Under the pieces are notes generated by a model. The model worked only from the letters and a program-made list of their open reading frames with translations. It did no database searches and was not told where the DNA came from. Below, in pieces: positions 50,744 through 59,578 of a DNA stretch of 64,000 nt (position 1 is the stretch's first letter; each line of letters opens with the position of its first letter). Source of the DNA: Ureibacillus chungkukjangi (GTDB taxonomy: Bacteria > Bacillota > Bacilli > Bacillales_A > Planococcaceae); contig NZ_QJTJ01000005.1 in the NCBI RefSeq assembly GCF_003217295.1, positions 62,001-126,000 of the forward strand, written 5' to 3'. A program made the translations under genes and the position numbers.

Positions 50744-50853
50744 AGGAGTTCATCAAATAGAATAGTTTTCCTTCTATTATAAATACCTACAGGTTGAAAT
50801 TATCTAAGTATGGGTCATAATATCAGTAAGTAGGATATTTTAGGAGGGTTTCC

Positions 50854-51510
50854 ATGAAAATTACAATTGAATGGACATATAAAACAAAGAATGGTATTGA
50901 AACAGTATTCCGCTCCGATGAAATGCCGCCTGCCCATGCATTAAGTATTGGGGAAGATTTAGAGAAAACGGGAAGAGCAAAAAAGTTACAGTTTATAGAC
51001 CAAAATGATAGTACATGGTTGGCGAAAGAACTCAAAAAATACATTAAAGAAATTGATACAGAACCACATAATGTTCGAGTATATTTTGATGGTGGCTATG
51101 ATATTCAAACGAAAAATGCCGGATTAGGGATTGCTATATATTATGAACAAAATGGAAAATCGTATAGGTTAAGGCGCAATGCACCGGCTTCGGGGTTAAA
51201 TTCTAATAATGAAGCAGAATACGCTGCACTCCATTTAGCTATTGTCGAGTTGGATTTGTTAGATGTACATCATCAAACTGTTCAATTTTTGGGAGATTCA
51301 CAAGTTGTAATTAATCAGATGAACGGCGAGTGGCCAGCATACGAGAAAGATTTATCAAGCTGGGCAGATCGAATTGATGAAAAGCTAAATGAGCTCGGTA
51401 TTACTCCAGAATTTGAGCTAGTGCCAAGAAAATTAAACTCTGAAGCAGATAGACTAGCTACTCAAAGCTTACAAGGAGTGGGTATTACAGGACAAATAGA
51501 GCTCCAATAA
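50854..51510 (+). CDS. RNase H-fold protein (YpeP/reverse-transcriptase-like type)
   Basis: A 218-residue protein. Residues 1-65 form a small N-terminal domain with conserved MPPAHALSIGEDLEKTGRAK. The RNase H-like fold follows: VRVYFDGGYDIQTKNAGLGI (first Asp), NSNNEAEYAALHLAIVELDL (Glu), FLGDSQVVINQMNGEWPAYE (Asp) and LNSEADRLATQSL (Asp). All four acidic positions of RNase HI are present. This combination matches the YpeP-like group in Bacillus. The cellular RNA/DNA hybrid target is not deduced. AGGAGGGTTTCC precedes the ATG. It is probably monocistronic. Confidence 0.85.
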   Translation: MKITIEWTYKTKNGIETVFRSDEMPPAHALSIGEDLEKTGRAKKLQFIDQNDSTWLAKELKKYIKEIDTEPHNVRVYFDGGYDIQTKNAGLGIAIYYEQNGKSYRLRRNAPASGLNSNNEAEYAALHLAIVELDLLDVHHQTVQFLGDSQVVINQMNGEWPAYEKDLSSWADRIDEKLNELGITPEFELVPRKLNSEADRLATQSLQGVGITGQIELQ

Positions 51511-51662
51511 CCACCGTGATTATAAGATAATATTATTATGTAAACTTCAGACGTTTTCCTATTTTTCTCCTCCTTTAGGTCTAATTTTACTTCTATTAGC
51601 ATAAATAAAATGGGTGAGAGAATCTATTATTTTTTTATTTTATGAGAATAGGGGGAGATGAA

Positions 51663-53168
51663 ATGGAAGAAGCAGTTGTTAAAAGAATTGGAATAAGTAA
51701 CTTAGTTAGTAAGGTTATGTCAGCAGAAGAAGCTGCTGCCTTTATTCAAAATGGTGCAATTGTTGGGATGAGCGGCTTTACACGAGCAGGGGATGCAAAG
51801 GTAGTTCCTTTAGCTTTAGCAGAACGTGCAAAAAATGAAAAGTTAAAAATTGATGTCTATACTGGTGCTTCTCTAGGTCCAGAAGTGGACCAAATTCTAG
51901 CACAGGCAGGAGGCATTCGAAAACGTGGCCCTTACCAAGGAGATTCTGTCATTCGAAATTTAGTTAATACTGGTGAAGTATTATATGTAGATGCTCATCT
52001 TTCACATAATGCAGAGCTAGTACGTCAAGGGATTATTGGTCCAATTGATTTTGCCATTATTGAAGCTACTGCAATTACAAGTGAAGGCTACCTGGTGCCA
52101 ACCACATCAGTTGGAAACTCGCCAATTTTTGTAGAGCATGCGAAAAATATTATTGTGGAGTTAAATTTAGCTCATTCGGATTCATTGGTTGGGGTACATG
52201 ATATATATGTTCCACAAATGCAAGGTGATAGAAAACCAATTCCAATTTTAAGCCCTACAGACCGAATTGGGGATATTGGCATTAAGTTTGATTCGGACAA
52301 AATAAAAGCCATTGTAATTTCTAATGAGCAGGATGCACCATCCCTAATTGTAGAGCCAGACGATGAAACGCAAGAGATGGCAAACCATCTGCTAGATTTC
52401 CTAAGAAGTGAAATCAAAGCCGGTCGTCTTACAAACAAATTAGCGCCATTGCAATCAGGGGTTGGTTCTGTTGCTAACGCTGTATTAGAAGGATTTAAAG
52501 ATTCTGAATTTGAAGATTTAGTAATTTTCTCTGAAGTGTTGCAGGATGCAGTATTTAACTTAATAGATGCAGGTAAGGTTTCCTTTGCATCATGTACCTC
52601 TATAACGATATCCGAGGAACTGCAGAAAAAAGTCTATGGTAATATTAAAAATTATTCTGATAAGATTATCCTTCGGCCACAGGAAATTTCAAATCATCCA
52701 GAAGTCATCCGTCGTTTAGGATTAATCGCAATAAATGCTGCTTTAGAAGCTGATATTTATGGAAACGTAAACTCAACTCATGTTGGTGGAACTAAAATGA
52801 TGAATGGTATTGGTGGATCTGGTGACTTTACCCGTAATTCTAGATTAAGTATTTTTGTTACGAAGTCCTATGCAAAGGGCGGGAAGCTGTCTTCAATCGT
52901 ACCGATGGTTGCCCATCACGATCATACTGAGCATGATGTGCATGTTATAGTAACAGAACAGGGTGTTGCGGATTTACGCGGCTTGGCACCTAAAGAACGC
53001 GTTCCTTTAATTATTGAAAACTGTGTCCATCCAGATTTTAAACAACAGCTTTGGGATTATTATAACGAAGCAGTAGCTTTAACAGGTAATGCCCAAACAC
53101 CACACAACCTAGAAAAAGCGCTTTCTTGGCACGTAAATGCAGCGAAAACAGGAACGATGAAGCTATAA
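51663..53168 (+). CDS. Acetyl-CoA hydrolase/succinate CoA-transferase family protein
   Basis: A 501-residue CoA-transferase. ATG 51663 follows AGGGGGAGATGAA. The N-terminal GAIVGMSGFTRAGDAKVVPL, the catalytic-loop region VIFSEVLQDAVFNLIDAGKV (Glu forms the enzyme-CoA thioester), and GGTKMMNGIGGSGDFTRNSR and EQGVADLRGLAPKERV are family signatures of the SucC-independent succinyl-CoA:acetate CoA-transferase/acetyl-CoA hydrolase group. It transfers CoA between short-chain acids or hydrolyses it. Substrate preference is not deduced. It would let the cell handle acetate or acyl-CoA pressure, and could complement the acyl island; that is inference. Confidence 0.93.
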   Translation: MEEAVVKRIGISNLVSKVMSAEEAAAFIQNGAIVGMSGFTRAGDAKVVPLALAERAKNEKLKIDVYTGASLGPEVDQILAQAGGIRKRGPYQGDSVIRNLVNTGEVLYVDAHLSHNAELVRQGIIGPIDFAIIEATAITSEGYLVPTTSVGNSPIFVEHAKNIIVELNLAHSDSLVGVHDIYVPQMQGDRKPIPILSPTDRIGDIGIKFDSDKIKAIVISNEQDAPSLIVEPDDETQEMANHLLDFLRSEIKAGRLTNKLAPLQSGVGSVANAVLEGFKDSEFEDLVIFSEVLQDAVFNLIDAGKVSFASCTSITISEELQKKVYGNIKNYSDKIILRPQEISNHPEVIRRLGLIAINAALEADIYGNVNSTHVGGTKMMNGIGGSGDFTRNSRLSIFVTKSYAKGGKLSSIVPMVAHHDHTEHDVHVIVTEQGVADLRGLAPKERVPLIIENCVHPDFKQQLWDYYNEAVALTGNAQTPHNLEKALSWHVNAAKTGTMKL

Positions 53169-53182
53169 GAATTATAAATCAT

Positions 53183-53226
53183 AAACCCCTTTTTATTAAT
53201 AAAAATTTAATAGAGGGGGTTTTTTA
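53183..53226 (+). terminator. Terminator after the CoA-transferase gene
   Basis: AAACCCC and GGGGTTT (53183-53189, 53216-53222) with a long loop, followed by TTTTT. The loop is long but the stem is GC-rich. Confidence 0.7.
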
Positions 53227-53382
53227 TATCTAAATTTCAATTAAATGCATCTCCTTCATTAATATATGTATAAATAACTCAATCCCTAGGTAAGTATTCT
53301 AGATAAAATTCTATTTATTTAATCTACCATCAATTATTTGCTACAATCATGATATCGAACAACAGCTAGAAAGTGGGATTAC

Positions 53383-55329
53383 ATGTATAAAACTATTGGT
53401 GTACTTGCTCATGTGGATGCTGGAAAAACAACTTTTTCAGAGCAGCTGCTATATCATACAGAAAGCATTAAAGAAAGAGGCCGAGTGGATCATAAGGATG
53501 CATATTTAGATAATCATTCCATTGAACGCCAGCGTGGCATTACGATTTTCGCTGAACAGGGAAGGATTCACTACAAAGGCGATACATATACCTTGATCGA
53601 TACACCTGGACATGTCGATTTTTCACCAGAAATGGAGAGAGCGATTAGTGTCATGGATTACGCTATATTAATCATTAGTGCTGTAGATGGAATAGAAGGG
53701 CACACTGAAACAGTATGGAATCTTTTGAGACAATATCATGTCCCTACCTTTATCTTTATTAATAAAATTGACCGTGAAGGTGCAGACATTGATGGTGTCA
53801 TGGCGTCAATTCAAAAGGAATTATCAGAGGATGCCGTTTTACTTCAAGAGAAAATCACACTAGAGAATATGCCTGAATCTATTATTGAATGGATAGCAGA
53901 AAGAGATGAAGATTTATTAGAGCAATATATGGAGGGAGCGCTAGATGTCTCTGCATATTTCTCAGCATTCCTTTCAATGCTAAAAAAAGAACAAGCCTTT
54001 GTGTGTATGACAGGTTCTGCTCTTAAAGATATAGGAATAATGGAATTTTTTGAACAGCTGTCAATTCTAACTACAACTAATTTTGACAATAGCAAAACGT
54101 TCAAAGGACAAGTATTTAAAATTAGACATGATGAAAAAAATCAACGAATTACTTTCATTAAAGCTTTGCAGGGGACATTAAAGGTACGTGAAGAGTTTAC
54201 ATTTGGTGAGGAAACAGAAAAAGTGACTGAAATTAGATTGTATAACGGAACGCGTTATGAATCGGTACAAGAAGTAGAAGCCGGTGAACTCTTTGCGGTT
54301 AAGGGATTTACGAACCCTCAAATTGGAGACATAATCGGCTGTGAAAATTCTCCTCAAGGGGAGTTTGAGCTTGTGCCAACACTTCAAGCTAAGGTTGTAT
54401 ACAATTGCTCAGAGCATATCAAAGAGATTCTTCGCTATTTCCGTATATTAGAGGCAGAAGAACCTACTTTAAAGGTCGTATGGAATGAGAAGTTCCAAGA
54501 AATTAACGTACATGTAATGGGGATTATTCAATTAGAGGTACTTCTTGAAGTGACGAAAGAGCGTTTTGGAATTGATGTCCGTTTTGAAGAGCCCAAAATT
54601 TTATATATGGAAACAATTCAAAGTAGCTGTGTTGGTTATGGTCACTTTGAGCCGTTGAAGCATTATGCAGAAGTGCATTTGAAAATGGAGCCAGCTCCAA
54701 GAGGATCGGGAATTCAATTTAAAAATGAATGCCATGCAGATAATTTGTCTTTCGGGCATCAACGATTAATTGAAAAGCATTTATTTGAACAAGATCACCA
54801 TGGTTTACTTACAGGGTATCCAATCACGGATATTTCCATTACCTTATTAACTGGCAGAGCACATAACAAGCATACAGAAGGTGGCGACTTTAGAGAAGCA
54901 ACTTTCCGTGCACTGCGCCAAGGACTTGAACAAGCAGAGAATGTAGTATTAGAACCTTATTACCGTTATAAAATAAAAGCTTCCACAGAATTTATGGGGC
55001 GCATACTGACTGATATTCAACAAGCAAGCGGCACGTTTGAAACACCTACTATGACTGAAGAACAAGTTACTATCATTGGTAAAGCACCTGTATCGACTTT
55101 TATGAATTACAGTACAACTTTTGCAGCATATACGAATGGGAAAGGCGTATTATCACTTCAGTTTAACGGATTTGAAATATGTCATAACCAGGATGAAGTC
55201 ATCGAAAAAATTGGCTATGAAAAAAACGCAGATCCCGAATATTCCTCCTCAAGTATTTTTTGCGCGAAAGGGAAGGGTTATTCTGTTCCATGGTATGAAG
55301 CTAAAGAAGCTATGCACTGTATTAAATGA
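53383..55329 (+). CDS. Tet(M)/ribosomal-protection-like translational GTPase
   Basis: A 648-residue EF-G-like GTPase, nearly the size of Tet(M). G motifs are VLAHVDAGKTT (G1), RGITI (G2), IDTPGHVDF (G3), FINKIDREG (G4) and a G5 region with MTGSAL. The C-terminal part has the domain IV/V order of ribosomal-protection proteins, with SFGHQRLIEKHLFEQDHHGL and the ATFRALRQGLEQA segment. The similarity to Tet(M) includes the N-terminal IGVLAHVDAGKTTxxExLLY. It binds the ribosome and could dislodge tetracycline or serve a housekeeping translation role; there is no regulatory leader peptide upstream and no neighbouring resistance gene, so it may be a chromosomal paralogue. The start has a weak AGTGGG site. 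Confidence 0.88.
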   Translation: MYKTIGVLAHVDAGKTTFSEQLLYHTESIKERGRVDHKDAYLDNHSIERQRGITIFAEQGRIHYKGDTYTLIDTPGHVDFSPEMERAISVMDYAILIISAVDGIEGHTETVWNLLRQYHVPTFIFINKIDREGADIDGVMASIQKELSEDAVLLQEKITLENMPESIIEWIAERDEDLLEQYMEGALDVSAYFSAFLSMLKKEQAFVCMTGSALKDIGIMEFFEQLSILTTTNFDNSKTFKGQVFKIRHDEKNQRITFIKALQGTLKVREEFTFGEETEKVTEIRLYNGTRYESVQEVEAGELFAVKGFTNPQIGDIIGCENSPQGEFELVPTLQAKVVYNCSEHIKEILRYFRILEAEEPTLKVVWNEKFQEINVHVMGIIQLEVLLEVTKERFGIDVRFEEPKILYMETIQSSCVGYGHFEPLKHYAEVHLKMEPAPRGSGIQFKNECHADNLSFGHQRLIEKHLFEQDHHGLLTGYPITDISITLLTGRAHNKHTEGGDFREATFRALRQGLEQAENVVLEPYYRYKIKASTEFMGRILTDIQQASGTFETPTMTEEQVTIIGKAPVSTFMNYSTTFAAYTNGKGVLSLQFNGFEICHNQDEVIEKIGYEKNADPEYSSSSIFCAKGKGYSVPWYEAKEAMHCIK

Positions 55330-55438
55330 TGATACGTTGATTATTTTATCCAAAAGCTACAGTATTATTTAAATGAAGTATAAATGGAACAAAGAAAAAC
55401 AAACTAATTTTGTAATTTAAAATTAGGAGGTTATTTCT

Positions 55439-55642
55439 ATGAAACAAAACCCACAATCTGTCCCAGGAAGACCTAAAAAATTTGTTAGTAAAGAAGAAAT
55501 GATTAACAATACAAAAGACAATATGCGCGAAGCAGAAATTAGCATGGAATTTGCTGGTGAAGAAGAGCTAGAGAACCTACAGGAAAAGAATGAACGTAGA
55601 AAGCATCAAATACAAAGAATGAAAAATGAACCACTAACTTAA
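55439..55642 (+). CDS. tlp: Small acid-soluble spore protein Tlp
   Basis: A 67-residue spore protein. The segment INNTKDNMREAEISMEFAGE and LENLQEKNERRKHQIQRMKN follows the Tlp pattern: NT-N-xEAE-x-FA, then EEKNERRK. Tlp is a small acid-soluble spore protein made in the forespore during sporulation. The first 15 residues are a more variable, Pro/Gln-rich lead. ATTAGGAGGTTATTTCT precedes the ATG. A forespore SigG promoter is expected but no convincing match was seen. A terminator follows. Confidence 0.85.
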   Translation: MKQNPQSVPGRPKKFVSKEEMINNTKDNMREAEISMEFAGEEELENLQEKNERRKHQIQRMKNEPLT

Positions 55643-55652
55643 AATTTCTAAG

Positions 55653-55686
55653 AGCAGTGTTAAATCACAATTAACGCTGCTTTTTA
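55653..55686 (+). terminator. Terminator after tlp
   Basis: AGCAGTGTTAA (55653-55663) pairs with TTAACGCTGCT (one G-U), followed by TTTTT. Confidence 0.85.
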
Positions 55687-56027
55687 GTATTTAATTGATA
55701 TAATTTCAATATCGACTAATTTGTTAAATATCAAAACTATGTTAAAATGGAATTAATTAGGAATGACTTTCGAGCTTTTCTATAGTTTTATTTTAATTAG
55801 CAATTTATTTCAATACACAAAAAACATTATAATTTAATTATTTTAGATAAAAAATAAAAAGTGGAATGTAAGTAAGTCACTATTTATGTTAAAATAATTG
55901 AATGGCATAACCACATTGTTTGGGTTGTTTTAATTGCTAATTGAATATAAGATATACTTTCATGGTCCTGTTATTTTCTTTGAAATAAGGACTCATCAGG
56001 AAGAGAAAGTTTTATTGGAGGCTTATG
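55687..56027. other. Gene-free AT-rich region with a leader hairpin
   Basis: No ORF with a ribosome binding site is seen here. Near the downstream gene, GTCCTGTTATTT and AAATAAGGAC (about 55963-55990) can pair with a 2-base bulge, which would be in the leader of the 93-residue gene. Several AT-rich stretches could be promoters but none is definite. Confidence 0.4.
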
Positions 56028-56309
56028 ATGAACTATAAAATTATTAACAAACCAGTATTTGAACAAGCACAGGTTCGTTCAGTATCAGATGTTGAATTCA
56101 CTGAAGAACAACAACAAGAAGGCATGAAATTAGCTGTATCTAAAGTAGACCCGACTCTTGCCCTTTATTTAATCGACTCTGAAGGGAAAAAGAAATTCGA
56201 AGTTCGTTGGGATGACTCTTCTGAACTGTTTAACGGCTGGTATTCTGCTTGGGATAACTTCACTTGGTGCTTAGGAATCGTAGAACCACCAAAAGAACAA
56301 TCAAATTAA
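56028..56309 (+). CDS. Hypothetical protein (93 residues)
   Basis: A 93-residue soluble protein, unrecognised. Two adjacent ATGs occur at 56025 and 56028; the second has a better 6-base distance from GGAGG. The first 55 residues hold VRSVSDVEFTEEQQQEGMKLA and LALYLIDSEGKKKFEVRW. The second half is aromatic-rich: NGWYSAWDNFTWCLGIVEPP. There is no signal peptide, no membrane segment and no obvious metal motif, although Cys is single. The Trp/Tyr-rich C-terminal segment suggests a tightly packed beta fold. It is monocistronic with a terminator after it. Confidence 0.6.
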   Translation: MNYKIINKPVFEQAQVRSVSDVEFTEEQQQEGMKLAVSKVDPTLALYLIDSEGKKKFEVRWDDSSELFNGWYSAWDNFTWCLGIVEPPKEQSN

Positions 56310-56324
56310 TACTCGTATAAATGT

Positions 56325-56357
56325 AAAAGCTCCTACTTTCCAAAGTGGGGGCTTTTA
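56325..56357 (+). terminator. Terminator after the 93-residue gene
   Basis: AAAAGCTCCTACTT pairs with AAGTGGGGGCTTTT with two G-U pairs around a short loop, followed by AATATG. The T-run is part of the stem. Confidence 0.7.
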
Positions 56358-56755
56358 ATATGCTTTTTAATCTACCTCCTCTTGGTGTTTTCTATATAAA
56401 ATTTCTCGTGCGTTTAATTTCTTATTAGAAAAGATTTGGAGTGTTCAAGGTTGGTTCTTATTTCGAAATAATAATTTTAAATTACCTATTAATTTTCTCT
56501 ATAGGTGTTCGATAATACAAAGGTAGAAGTTTAGGTTTATTTATCTATAAAATTCAGATTATATGTTAATTAAATTTACCGATTCACATGTAATAGGTAG
56601 AAAAGAATGATGTTTTTTTGATTAATTAGTCAATTTAATGATGTGAATACTAAGGTTCTTAAAAGAGTTAGATTAAATTTTAAAACATGCTTTTAAGATA
56701 CATCTTTTAGTAGTAAGATAGATTTTATTATTGAAGAAATAGAAGGTGTGAAAAA
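56358..56755. other. AT-rich intergenic region upstream of the MCP gene
   Basis: About 400 bp without a supported ORF. It contains no strong inverted repeat apart from short AT dyads. No SigD-type promoter match was seen near the chemoreceptor gene. I see nothing else to report here. Confidence 0.5.
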
Positions 56756-58465
56756 ATGAAATTCAAAAATTCGTTAACATTCCAGCTTGGCATCATTATT
56801 GCAGGCATTCTCGTTGTAATGATTTTTATTACATCAGTTGCTACATACAAAACTGCTTACGATAAACTATACGATGCAGCAGGTGTGGAAGCATATGGCT
56901 GTGCAAATATCACGACGGGTCTTATTAATCCAGCGGAGCTAGTAAAAGCAATTTCTGGCGATGCTGCTGCAGAGACTAACATTAGTGAACAACTTAATTG
57001 GACAACAGCTCATAAAGAAATTTTTGAAAATCAATATATTATTGATTTAAATGGAAATTTAATAGCACTAGATGATAATTTAAGAGAACAAGGGTTTAAA
57101 CCTGGCGATTCCTTCGAATATGACAAGAAAGCTGTTGAAATGCTTTTAGAAATGGGGCATCCTACATATTCTGACCCCTATAAATTTGCGGGTATTGAAC
57201 GACTTACTGGTTATGCACCAATCTATGAAGATCATGATCCTTCAAAGGAAATTATCGCCATTAGTGCGATTGATTTTAATGCGGAAATTGTAACAGAACG
57301 TACATGGGGAGTTGTGAGTGGAGGAATTCTCTTAAGTCTAATTCCAATGCTTCTTGCAACAGTTGTAACCGCATTTTTAATTCGCCGTAAAACAAGACCA
57401 ATTTCTCTATTAATCGCTCAGGCAAAAGAAATTACAGATGGCAACTTAACTGTTGAACCGACAACGGTTAAAAGTAAGGATGAGATTGGTGATTTAGCGA
57501 ATACACTCAATGCAATGACTTCTAAGCTACAAGAAATGATTGCTACGATGAGCTCCACTTCTCATCAAATCACTGGAAATGCCAATGAAACTGCAAGCTC
57601 ATTAACTGAAATTAATGATTCAATGCAGGTAGTAACGTCCAATATTGATGAAGTGTCGAGTGCAATGACGGATGGTATGCATCATGCGGATAATGCTTCC
57701 CATTCCTTAACTAGACTAGCTGAAGACCTACAAAGCATGAAGAGTAAAGCTGATAGTACAGTAGAAAACTCAAACAAAACAATGAAAATTGCAGCACAAG
57801 GTGAAGACCGCGCGAAGGAAATTCGTCTAGATATGGAAAAAATCCGCAACGGTTCTCAAGATGTTAGTAGTACAATTCAGCAGCTTGTTGAATCGGCGGA
57901 AAAAATTCAACATATTACAACAACGATTTCTGGAATCGCATCACAAACGAACTTACTTGCTTTAAATGCTTCAATTGAGGCAGCAAGAGCTGGTGAGCAC
58001 GGGAAGGGATTTGCGGTAGTTGCCGAGGAAGTTCGTAAACTAGCAGAACAATCTAATACAGAAGTAAATGAAGTCGAGAAGCTAGTAAAAGATATTATGG
58101 TACGTATTGGCAATGTATTAGTTTCTTCTCAGGAAAACGAAAAATATATTGAAAAAGGTAGCCAGACTGTTCAATTAACAACAAATGCCTTACACAATAT
58201 TTATACGGCCGTTTCTGAAACAGTTGAAGAGATTACTACAATATCTCGATTATTATCAACTGAAACTGCTAAGTCAGATGATATTGTTACAAGAATTCAA
58301 GAGTTAGCTCATTCAATTCATGAGATTGAAAATACGATGAATAATATTGCAGCAGCTTCTGAAGAAACATCTGCTAGCATTCAAGAAATATCGAATCGTT
58401 CTAATGAATCAACACATATGGCCGAAGAACTAGAGCGCTTTGTAAAAACTTTTAAAGTGAAATAG
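56756..58465 (+). CDS. Methyl-accepting chemotaxis protein
   Basis: A 569-residue chemoreceptor. Residues 8-30 form the first membrane helix ([18 protein letters not shown]). An extracytoplasmic ligand domain runs to about residue 180. A second membrane helix, [20 protein letters not shown], leads to a HAMP domain ([20 protein letters not shown]). The cytoplasmic signalling domain has the highly conserved tip [20 protein letters not shown], then [20 protein letters not shown], and two methylation-helix regions. It should pass an unknown stimulus to CheA/CheW and control flagellar rotation. GAAGGTGTG precedes the ATG. It is monocistronic. Confidence 0.95.
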   Translation: MKFKNSLTFQLGIIIAGILVVMIFITSVATYKTAYDKLYDAAGVEAYGCANITTGLINPAELVKAISGDAAAETNISEQLNWTTAHKEIFENQYIIDLNGNLIALDDNLREQGFKPGDSFEYDKKAVEMLLEMGHPTYSDPYKFAGIERLTGYAPIYEDHDPSKEIIAISAIDFNAEIVTERTWGVVSGGILLSLIPMLLATVVTAFLIRRKTRPISLLIAQAKEITDGNLTVEPTTVKSKDEIGDLANTLNAMTSKLQEMIATMSSTSHQITGNANETASSLTEINDSMQVVTSNIDEVSSAMTDGMHHADNASHSLTRLAEDLQSMKSKADSTVENSNKTMKIAAQGEDRAKEIRLDMEKIRNGSQDVSSTIQQLVESAEKIQHITTTISGIASQTNLLALNASIEAARAGEHGKGFAVVAEEVRKLAEQSNTEVNEVEKLVKDIMVRIGNVLVSSQENEKYIEKGSQTVQLTTNALHNIYTAVSETVEEITTISRLLSTETAKSDDIVTRIQELAHSIHEIENTMNNIAAASEETSASIQEISNRSNESTHMAEELERFVKTFKVK

Positions 58466-58523
58466 AAAAAATTAAGAAGTTTTCCAAAATTAGTAGTAGA
58501 ATAATAGAATCAAGCATAAATAA

Positions 58524-58562
58524 AAGTGTACCGTCATGTAAATGATGCGTACACTTCTTTTA
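58524..58562 (+). terminator. Terminator after the MCP gene
   Basis: AAGTGTAC and GTACACTT close an inner GTCAT/ATGAT pair, followed by CTTTTAAT. Confidence 0.8.
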
Positions 58563-58666
58563 ATATGAAAAAATACTAAGTCTTTTTACAAAAAAAATAT
58601 AATGTAAAGCTAGTTTTTCAAATGGAAATTCTAGAAGATAATTAGAAGTATTAGGGGTGAAGCTAT

Positions 58667-59500
58667 TTGATAAAATATCAAACTAATAATGTAACAGTTT
58701 TTCAAAGCGTACTATATAAAACCACATCCCTTGTTATTCGAACAGAAGATTGCATACTAGTAGTCGATCCAAATTTACTTCCAGATGAAGTGGTTGAAAT
58801 TCGGCAGCATGTAGATAAATTCAAGGAAGATAAGCAAATTTATTTAATTTTTACTCATTCTGACTGGGATCATATTGTTGGTTACGGAGCTTTTGACGAT
58901 GCAATCGTAATTGCTAGTGAAGAGTTTAATAAGAGAGAAGATAAAAATGAAATTGTAAATCAAATTTTTCAATTTGATGACCAATATTATTTAGATCGCA
59001 GTTATCCTTTACAATTTCCTTCTGTAGATATCCCAGTATTGGAGGATGGCCAAGAGCTCGTAATTAAAAATACGAAGCTTACTTTTTATAAAGCGGAAGG
59101 TCATACAAATGACGGAATTTTCGTAGTGGTAGAACCGTTAGGAGTCTGGATTGCAGGAGATTATTTATCGGACGTAGAATTTCCATTTATTTATGATAAT
59201 AGTGAGAAATATGAACAAACGATTGGAAAAACGGATAAGATACTAAGCTCGCATAATATCAAACTGCTAGTTCCTGGTCATGGAACGGCTACTGATATAA
59301 TGGAAGAAATCATCTTTAGAAAAGTACTTTCATACCGCTATATCCAAGAGCTTCGAAATACTATTAGTAACAATCTAGACCATGAGTTTTTAATTCACGG
59401 CTATAAATATAAGGAAGATCAGATAAAAAGTCATAACGATAATGTTGCATTAATTAAACAAGAGCTTCAACTAAAAGCAAAACAAACACATAAAGGATAG
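58667..59500 (+). CDS. Metallo-beta-lactamase-fold hydrolase
   Basis: A 277-residue protein. TTG 58667 follows TAGGGGTGAAGCTAT. The active-site motif is FTHSDWDHIVG: the usual HxHxDH is altered, with Ser and Trp at two positions (HSDWDH), so the first-site metal ligands are unusual. Further ligands are the His of KAEGHTNDGI and the Asp of WIAGDYLSD, and the last His in VPGHGTAT. The extended C-terminal helical tail (about 70 residues) is specific to this group. The substrate is unknown. It is next to the coiled-coil protein gene, 78 bases upstream of it. Confidence 0.82.
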   Translation: MIKYQTNNVTVFQSVLYKTTSLVIRTEDCILVVDPNLLPDEVVEIRQHVDKFKEDKQIYLIFTHSDWDHIVGYGAFDDAIVIASEEFNKREDKNEIVNQIFQFDDQYYLDRSYPLQFPSVDIPVLEDGQELVIKNTKLTFYKAEGHTNDGIFVVVEPLGVWIAGDYLSDVEFPFIYDNSEKYEQTIGKTDKILSSHNIKLLVPGHGTATDIMEEIIFRKVLSYRYIQELRNTISNNLDHEFLIHGYKYKEDQIKSHNDNVALIKQELQLKAKQTHKG

Positions 59501-59578
59501 ATGGATTTCTTTCTTTTGTACCCTCCCAGGCGAATGCCGCATAAACTATAGAGGTGTAAAAAGGGGGGTGTCCATTAA

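Noticed and set aside
55121-55372. 83-residue plus-strand frame at the end of the Tet(M)-like gene
   Set aside because: It overlaps the GTPase gene in another frame and has no start site of its own. The GTPase reading frame is clear.
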